Of a stretch of 27,850 nt of DNA, positions 21,007 through 27,850 are shown piece by piece. The stretch lies in the NCBI GenBank assembly GCA_036897095.1, contig JAYMSP010001900.1, forward strand, positions 1 to 27,850, read 5' to 3'. Positions within the stretch are counted from its first letter, which is position 1. Each line of letters starts with the position of its first letter. The position numbers and the translations under genes were made by a program. The notes under the pieces are model-generated. The model was not told where the DNA came from, ran no database searches, and worked only from the letters and a program-made list of their open reading frames with translations. The DNA is from Plantago elongata (Eukaryota > Streptophyta > Magnoliopsida > Lamiales > Plantaginaceae).

Positions 21007-22441
21007 ACTGTTATGACTAATTCAGTCCCTCACAAATCGAAAGAATTAACATAAATTGAACTAGAGACAGACAAATTGCACGAAGGTCATGAAGACGAAT
21101 TACCATCATTACTCGAATGAATTACCAGCAGAAGAGACGAATTACGTGGAAAACGAGAAGAACCGCTCTAACCGGGATCGCAGACTTAAAGAAGAAACTC
21201 AATTCGTATCCTATAGCTCGGGGGTCCGACCCAAAGACTATAGTATGGATTGTGGTAGAAGTCAAGAAATACGACCTGGAAGGATTCCCCGACCTATAGT
21301 CTACAACAGGTCCGAGCCTGACTGCACGATGAACGACTACCCCTGTAATCTGGACCACGTGTTGGTACGGGCAACAGTTCAGGATTTGACGGATTCGATT
21401 TTCCGAATTAACTCTATATAATCTCATTTATTTCACTTGGAACGTAAGTCATCTACCATATCTTACTATATTTATTCTTTTTATGCTCTAAAGTTTGAGT
21501 TGATTCACTACCCGATTAAAGAGGTCTAAACCTCGTTTTCTTAACTCTACAAGTATGAATTTAGGCTCAAGACGTGCTTTCCCGATTCAAGGTATTTTTT
21601 TCCACAAGATATACATTAATACATGTGTGTGGGATTGTGTTTTTTAAGGCCAAAACTAAGTTCAATTTGTCTTGTAAAATTAAAGAAGGTTTGGTTTTGG
21701 ATATAAAAAGGCTGAAAAATACCAACTATACATTTTAACGTTTATTATTCTTTAAAACTAAAGACACTTTAGTAATAGTGTTCTTTTGTATACCATTTTG
21801 TTCGAACATAAGAACCATCCAAAGTGGCGAATCCAACTTCTAAGAGCGACATAGGCTAATTTTTACTTATGAATAACAATCTAAGTAACAAGATAGCTCC
21901 AGGGATCAAAAGTTTATGTCATATAGAGTTTGAAACCAAAGTGCAATTAGAGAGAAGTTAATTGCACTACTTCAGACAGACAAGGTGGTGGACTTAATTG
22001 AAGAAGACAAAGTCGGCCAGGACTGACTTGATCTTTCCTTTACTTAAGTCTGCTTAGTTTTGTTTCGTGATTATTCTCTTTTTAATATTTCTCCCTGTAA
22101 TTCTCAAATACTTTCACTTATTTGTTATAGAACTGTACATAGTTCATCTCAATTGTATTTCTATCTAAAAAATATATGTAAAAACTCGATTCGAATTTAT
22201 ATAATTCAACTCCAATTCTATATCAAACAGTCCATTTGACTTTAATTAAATTTATGATCAATGTAAAATTGCGAAAATTCATATACTGAGACTCTCTTAT
22301 ATAGCTAACTTCCTAAATAGACTTTATTAGTTAATACTAATAAATTCCTAATTATACTTGAATTCTATAAGATAATTTATAAATTTTAGGAAAAGAGAGG
22401 TTTTTTTCATTAAATATGATTTTTTTTAAATTTAGAGTAAG
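21007..22441. other. Intergenic DNA with a GC-richer patch
   Basis: About 21075-21420 is less AT-rich and open on both strands (110 codons plus, 101 codons minus), with the word TATAG repeated in GACTATAG and CTATAGTC. No domain is recognisable and the composition suggests a repeat rather than a gene. At about 22216-22235 the minus strand reads GGACTGTTTGATATAGAATT, another copy of the miniature-element terminal core. The rest shows no feature. Confidence 0.45.
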
Positions 22442-22590
22442 TGGATTTTTATTCAGTGTCGGTGAGTTTTTACATACTATCTATGGGTTTATATTTAGGG
22501 TCTGTGATTTTTTATTATACCTGTGAATTTTTACGTACTGTATGTGATTTTTTATTTAAGGTCGGTGGGTTTTTACGTTGTCTGTATATG
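22442..22590. repeat. Imperfect short tandem repeats
   Basis: Alternating blocks of the form GTGA.TTTTTAC.TACT and GTGATTTTTTATTTA..GTC repeat about three to four times with variable spacing (for example GGTGAGTTTTTACATACT, GTGAATTTTTACGTACTG, GGTGGGTTTTTACG). Confidence 0.65.
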
Positions 22591-22792
22591 GAAAAATAAA
22601 ATTTCCACATTCAATGAAAAAACCGCTCACTAGACTATCTCAAGATAAATTTAACCATTCTGAAGATACACAAGCAACAATACCAGCAGAAAAATAGCGA
22701 GTAGTACATTACGCTGTAGTAATTATACTATTTCAATTACAGTTATACCCTGAGCTTATAGTTAGTACGTAGCGGTCACAAAACAGAATCTC

Positions 22793-22800
22793 TATAAATA
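22793..22800 (+). promoter_or_regulatory. Orphan TATA box
   Basis: TATAAATA in the context CTCTATAAATAGACATC, followed by a pyrimidine-rich, leader-like stretch (CACTTCTTCTCTTCAATTC). No plus-strand gene follows: the next gene is the minus-strand wall enzyme. It may be the remains of an LTR or of a lost promoter. Confidence 0.35.
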
Positions 22801-23085
22801 GACATCTAGCTCAAGTGTACTAGCTCACTTCTTCTCTTCAATTCATTGAATAATTCTTAGGTTGAGCATTCTTTATGAACGTTGCATTACATCAATAAAA
22901 GTATTTGACAGATTCAAAAGAAAATATATATAATTTTCTTACACAGAATTTGAACAAAAATGAAAGGAAATATATTGATATTTAAGTGACAGGTTGATGA
23001 AAATTAAGTGCAGGAAACATGACACAATCAAGAAAAATAAATGGAGCTTGATTGATTGGCCAAGCTGGTCCAGAACCAGTGTTCC

Positions 23086-24136
23086 TTAGAACCTTGGTAG
23101 CTTGCATTCCTTAGGAAGGCCATTTGGAAACCTATAAAGTTGATTGCAGTAGTTCGAGATCATCTGTTTTCGTTGCACCCATCGGATTCTGTTCCGACTC
23201 TTAGCGTCTAATGCTAGAGTTTGCCATGCCTGGCTGCTCATGGTTCCGCTGTTGCACGAATTCGAGGTTCCACTCACTATGCAAGCATTGGCATTGAAAT
23301 TTCCGTAATATGCAGTGAAAGGGGCCTTGGTCCAATCGGTTTTCACACGACCACCCTGTGTTGCCCAGTCATCTGCATTCCATATGCTGGCATACACTTT
23401 CATCGGTTGGAATGTCGGGAAGGGAACTCCGAATGCATTGTAGTTGTTAAACACTCTAATGGGAATGTTGTCTACCATCCAACTGCATCGATCATATATT
23501 CATATAATCAACAAGGTATTGAGTAGTATTAAGTCTGTGAGCGAGAAATCAATAGGCAATAGCAATTGGTTACTTACATGATACGCTGCGAGTTCCAAAC
23601 AATTGTGTAAGTGTGGAACGCGATGGTAGGATCAAACCAAAGGCGGAACTGTTGTTCCTTGTTGCCTACGCCCTGGACAAAGACATTGGTGTGTATTGTG
23701 TATGGCTGCCCGGAGGAATTCCCAAGGAACTCAAAGTCGATTTCGTCATGTGCTGATCCTTGAGATGATAACTGTCATTTCATGTTTATCAGTCTTTGGT
23801 GATCATGAATCCTAGCTAGGTACAAAAAAGTGTAATGAATAAAGTTTAGAAGGCCCGGAGGCTTACGAAAAATGTGGTCACTGTGCCAGCTGAGTTACCA
23901 GGCACAAGTTTGAGTCGCACGTCAAACCTTCCGCGTAAAAACTGATTCTTGGACTCCCATCCGCAACCAGACGTATTATCTAGTGTCATCGCCAAAAGCT
24001 GACCCTGGTTCTGTATTTGAGCACGCGGTCCACCCCAAGTTAGATTCACATCTTGGTTGAAATTGCCAGCTGATGCGGCACCAAAAAAGAATGCGACGAC
24101 TGTGACAAACTTAAGCATCTCGACAGCCCTCGCCAT
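23086..24136 (-). CDS. XTH: Xyloglucan endotransglucosylase/hydrolase (GH16), three exons
   Basis: On the minus strand exons 24136-23867, 23771-23578 and 23482-23086 join through two 95-bp GT..AG introns into 286 residues, the usual length of the family. A signal peptide (about 1-23, ending GAASA) precedes the mature enzyme. The catalytic motif [10 protein letters not shown] is complete: nucleophile Glu100, Asp102 and acid/base Glu104, followed at once by the conserved N-glycosylation site NSS (108-110). Further family blocks are [31 protein letters not shown] and APFTAYY, and the C-terminal XET-C region with four cysteines (NAC, NSC, NYC, KEC). It cuts and rejoins xyloglucan chains in the cell wall. 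The motif and glycan site fit group I/II transglucosylases. It appears intact. Confidence 0.96.
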
Positions 24137-24200
24137 TATTCGATCGAATGTCAGGCGGAGATTGATGAGTAGTGATATATTCTGGAGATTGCTCTTGGCC

Positions 24201-24212
24201 TAATATATATAG
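24201..24212 (-). promoter_or_regulatory. TATA box of the XTH gene
   Basis: CTATATATATTA on the minus strand, about 65-75 bases before the ATG at 24136, leaving a leader of about 35-45 bases. The leader is short but plausible for this family. Confidence 0.6.
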
Positions 24213-25229
24213 AGTAGAAAGTGTAGGGTTGTTGGGATTTCACATTCTCTAAAGAGGGAAATGGAATGGAATAGAATTGAAATGAATTAACATATTCAAT
24301 TATTCATACAGCTAGCGCGGTTTGATGTATGTAGAAAAATAAACTATTCTAGTTATTATACAATGTATGTTCTGTGTATAATGTACTAAATATAATGTGG
24401 ATTTTTTCAATGGAACAAAATACTAGTAGTACTAAGTTGAAAGCACGACTCCAGTAATTGAGGCACTTCCTTCAATTTTATACTTTGCAAGTTGCGCAAA
24501 TGTACTTACGCGTTTCTCTTGGTATGTCTTAGGAAGGTCGTGTAGTTGTGTTGAAGTCCCCTTCATGTTTCTTTTTATTTCAAAAACATACGAACTCAAA
24601 TCTAGTGAAGTATTCATGTTATTGATAAAATCGTTAATATTTATGTGTTAATAAAACTAAGTATTCTTGTACAATAACAAAATATAAGGGTTGATAATCT
24701 TTTTAAGTTCGGACAATAACTCACTTTATATTTAGACTAAAGTGACATAATCTTAAAAAATTTGAGGAAATGGAAATCGGGATCGAGACTTTGTAGTTGA
24801 GACTCATAATGACACCTTAAATTTCTTGTCACTTGCAAGCTTGAAAGTATAGTGTGTGAAGGATTAGTAAATAATAGACGGTTTGACACTTTCATCGAGA
24901 CAACATTTTAAATTACTTGTCACTTATTTTTCATAAGCATAGGATGAATGAATATTGCTATTAGTATGATAGAAAACTTCCAATGCGTGAATATTGCTAT
25001 TAGTATGATAGAAAATTTGTTCAAGACTAATTTTTAAATTTTTTACTACTTGCCGAAAGGTGAACGTAGAATGACGGGATGTCACTACCACAGTTCTGGT
25101 TAAGGATGAAATCTATAATATTGTGAAAAGAAATGAAGCATTTTGTGAGGAATAAATGCGGCTTTGGTTGGAATTTGGAAAGATGTCAAGGTTTTGATCA
25201 GTGGAAACAAAAATCATTCACCATGCATG
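24213..25229. other. Intergenic DNA upstream of XTH
   Basis: No gene is seen. It should hold the XTH promoter region. It includes the tandem repeat at 24949-25015. Confidence 0.6.
24949..25015. repeat. Perfect 28-bp direct repeat, period 39
   Basis: The sequence starting TGAATATTGCTATTAGTATG is present at 24949-24976 and again, unchanged over 28 bases, at 24988-25015, separated by 11 bases. Perfect identity suggests a recent local duplication. Confidence 0.92.
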
Positions 25230-25509
25230 TGTAAAGATACATGAAGAAGCCAGATGAAATGAAGAAGAAGCAGAAATAGCTGAAGTAAAGAAAGTAAACA
25301 GAAGATAGCGTCTTTCAGCCTATGCTTTAGTTAATACGCGACCTGTACCTTATACTTAAAGGAATGATACAATAGTTAGTTAGCAAAGTAATTAGCTAGC
25401 CTTTTAAATACAACTAAACACTCATCTTCATCAATCATCAAATTCTCTATAGTTTTTTGTTCAATTTGGATGAAATCTTGATTTTACTTCCAGATTCTGG
25501 AAGTTTACA
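25230..25509 (+). repeat. 5' LTR of the plus-strand copia fossil
   Basis: The LTR is bounded by TGTAAA at 25230 and TTTACA ending at 25509, a 6-bp terminal inverted repeat, and is 280 bp long. A TATA-like TTTTAAATAC lies at about 25401-25410. The primer-binding site starts at the next base. The five bases before it (GCATG, 25225-25229) would be one half of the target duplication. Confidence 0.75.
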
Positions 25510-25521
25510 TGGTATCAAAAC
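25510..25521 (+). other. Primer-binding site of the plus-strand copia fossil
   Basis: TGGTATCAAAAC directly follows the LTR and matches the first eight bases of the plant copia primer site TGGTATCAGAGC, complementary to initiator-methionine tRNA. Confidence 0.75.
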
Positions 25522-27850
25522 TAAGTCAGTGGTTACGATTACGCTGTGTTCTTTGGAAATTTGATTTCCATTTCCGTTGCAATTATTGTTGAAACTCTGT
25601 TTTTTTTTTCTTTCTTTCGTCGATCATCCATGGCGGATAATGGTTCGATGAATGGTGTTTCTGGTGAACGTCATCATGTTCATCAATTGGAGGTTGGAAT
25701 TGATTTGCCATCTTCTCCGTATTTTCTGCAACCGTCAGATCAGCCTGACATTGCAATTGTTCTTGAGCAATTAGATGAGGTGAATTATCAGTCGTGGAGT
25801 CAGCAAATCTTGATGGCTTTGGATGTCAAGAACAAGACAGGTTTTGTTGATGGTACGATTTCTTTACCTGATGTAAATGTTACTCCATTGTTGTATGCTG
25901 CTTGGAAAAGAGCTAATGCTTTAGTGCCTATTTGGATTCTTAATTCATGTTCTCAAGATATACGTCTTCACATTTGCGTACTACTTCTGCTAGAGATTTG
26001 TGGATAGAATTACAGACTAGATTTACTCGTAGTGTTGGTCCTCGAGTGTTTCATTTACAGAAATCTTTGAGTTCTATTCGTCAAGGTGCAAATACTATCT
26101 CTGTGTATTATGGTCAGTTTAAGAAGCTTTCGGATGAGTTTGTGGCATTAAGACCAGTTAGTACATGCACTTGTGGTGGTAGTGAAGCAGTTATTGCTAC
26201 TCAACATGAAGATGGGGTAGTAAAATTTCTTGTGGGATTACATTATTCTTATGCTAACATTCGTAGTCAAACTCTAATGCAAGTTCCTATACCAACTTTG
26301 GTGAAGATCTATTCTATATTGTTGCAAGAAGAAGGACAAAGAGGTCTTAGTTCTTATGATAATGTGCAGTCGAGTCAAGATTATATGGCTATGATGAGCA
26401 GGCAAATTGGTGAAGTTATGCCTGAAAATGTTGCTTGTATGGTGAAGAATACTTATTTCAGGGGTCAGAACAAGGATAAAGACAAGCCTAAATGCTCTCA
26501 TTGTGGTGCTATTGGGCATACTATGAAGACTTGTTATCAGATAATAGGATATCCACATGGTTGGCAGAGAAACAAGGGTAATGGCAAGAGGCTTGTTAGT
26601 CAGCAACAACATGGAAATCATCATGCTCATGCTGCAGTTGTTGATGAAGCTAGTTGTTCTCAGATGGTTTCTGATGATATATCACCTGATTTGTATAATC
26701 AGTTTATGGAGTTTGCTAGGTTTCAGGCACAACAACAAATGTTAACACAATAGCAACACCCTTCTAGTCCTGTTCATAAGGTGGCTGTTGCAGTTTCTGA
26801 AGTTCCCTCTACTTCAGGCACAGGCATCACAAAGTATGCATTGTATTCTAGTGTCTTAGCAGGTCAAAATGATATATGGATACTTGATACAAGAGCTACA
26901 AATCATATGATTTGTGACTGTAGTTATTATACTGGTAATGTTGTTGATGTTGATATCAACATAAATCTTCCTACATGTGATAATATCACTGCAGTTAAGA
27001 GTGGTGAAGTTAAAATTTTAGACAAGTTAACTATGCATAATGTCCTTTTTGTACCTAGATTCACATTTAATCTAGTGTCTGTGCCTCACTTAACTCACTT
27101 TGAGAATTTGAGTTGTCATTTTAATAAGTATCATTGTCACTTGCAGAACATATCAACAAGAAAGGTGATTGGATTTAGTGCTTTTACTGATGGCTTATAC
27201 CATTTATCAAGGACCATTATCAAGATCCCACACATTCAATATGGTGTCAATTCTGTCAAATGTAATAAACAAGATGTTTTTAAATTGTGGCATATGAGAT
27301 TAGGACATTCATCTGTATCTAGTCTTGTAGACATACCTGAATATTCAGTTAAACAATGTAATACATAATTTGTTTATGACATTTGTCATTTCTGTAAACA
27401 AAAGAAGCTCAGTTTTAATGAGAACAGAAAAATTTCTGCAAATACTTTTGATTTGATTCATGTTGATATCTGGGGGTCATTTCATACTCCTTATTCTGGT
27501 AAAAGATTTTTCTTAGCCATTGTTGATGACTATTCTAGGTGCACATGGCTCTATCTCATGACACACAAATCAAAAGTTAAAAATCATATGGATCATTTTT
27601 ATAATTTGGTGTTAACTCAATTTGACAGAAAAAATTAAATGTGTGAGATCAGATAATGGACCTGAATTTAATCTGACCAGTTTTTATGCTTCTTTGGGTA
27701 TTATTCATCAGAGATCTTGTGTTGAGACACCTCAATAAAATGGTAGAGTTGAGAGAAAACATCAGCATCTTTTACAAGTTGCTAGAGCTCTCTTGTTTCA
27801 GTCACATTTGCCTCTCAAGTTTTGGTCTGAGTGTTCTTACAACTTGTTAT

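Larger units (their letters stand above)
25230..27850 (+). mobile_element. Ty1/copia retroelement fossil, 5' part, runs off the window
   Basis: Parts in order: 5' LTR, primer-binding site, gag (from about 25630) with the N-terminal and UBN2-type body of plant copia gag, a CCHC zinc knuckle (CSHCGAIGHTMKTC, about 26495-26535) followed by IGYPHGW, an aspartic-protease region (WILDT, about 26880), a GAG-pre-integrase block (LWHMRLGHSS, about 27290-27315) and the integrase core (HVDIWG and VDDYSRCTW, about 27460-27550). The IGYPHGW after the knuckle is seen in the Ale/Retrofit-type lineage. The coding region is broken in a handful of places, but the domains are far better preserved than in the copia fossil at the left edge, so it is probably the younger insertion. 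Reverse transcriptase, RNase H and the 3' LTR would lie beyond 27850. Confidence 0.92.

Noticed and set aside
21089-21427. Open frames of about 100-110 codons on both strands
   Set aside because: Both strands are open at once in a GC-richer patch, no domain or splice context is visible, so a repeat is more likely than a gene.
23221-23526. 101-codon plus-strand open frame opposite XTH exon 3
   Set aside because: It is antisense to a clearly intact coding exon and shows no domain.
24949-25015. Possible start of a CRISPR-like array
   Set aside because: There are only two units, in a plant nuclear context, with an 11-bp spacer; it is a plain tandem duplication.
26274-26630. 118-codon minus-strand open frame
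   Set aside because: It is antisense to the gag of the plus-strand copia fossil.
1-27850. tRNA and rRNA genes
   Set aside because: No cloverleaf with A and B box sequences and no rRNA core words were seen on either strand by eye.

Overview
The window looks like nuclear DNA of a flowering plant, most likely a eudicot: AT-rich intergenic DNA, plant-style introns (GT..AG), two interrupted Ty1/copia retroelements, several miniature inverted-repeat elements and three recognisable plant genes. All reading was done by eye on both strands; no database search was possible.

Layout. 1-1190 is GC-richer, repeat-like DNA with a 3-copy tandem repeat. 1198-3272 is the 5' part of a decayed Ty1/copia element on the minus strand (LTR, primer site, gag, zinc knuckle, start of protease). 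3273-8650 is AT-rich intergenic DNA with an 80-bp tandem duplication and two miniature elements. 8808-10422 (+) is a four-exon gene for a 310-residue protein with a Mei2-type C-terminal RNA-recognition motif. 10423-13227 is intergenic with two more miniature-element-like structures. 14884-13228 (-) is a second four-exon gene of the same family, 311 residues, convergent with the first. 15100-22850 is intergenic and rich in small transposons: a foldback at 15621, an hAT-like element at 15939, a TTA-flanked element at 18009, a 159-bp element at 19080 that matches the one at 7626, and a large direct duplication at 19520/20408. 24136-23086 (-) is a complete three-exon xyloglucan endotransglucosylase/hydrolase gene. 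From 25230 to the window end is the 5' part of a second Ty1/copia element on the plus strand (LTR, primer site, gag, protease, integrase start), cut by the window edge.

How the genes relate. The two Mei2-type genes are paralogues: three introns at matching codons and phases, the same 87-nt exon 2, the same C-terminal domain, and short blocks downstream of the stop that are still nearly identical. Both also begin with a short motif, LNPxAQxWxP, that resembles the PAM2 peptide that binds the MLLE domain of poly(A)-binding protein, in the tryptophan form known from LARP4. This is the most interesting lead: an RRM-only Mei2-like protein pair that may dock on poly(A)-binding protein. The wall-enzyme gene is unrelated to them.
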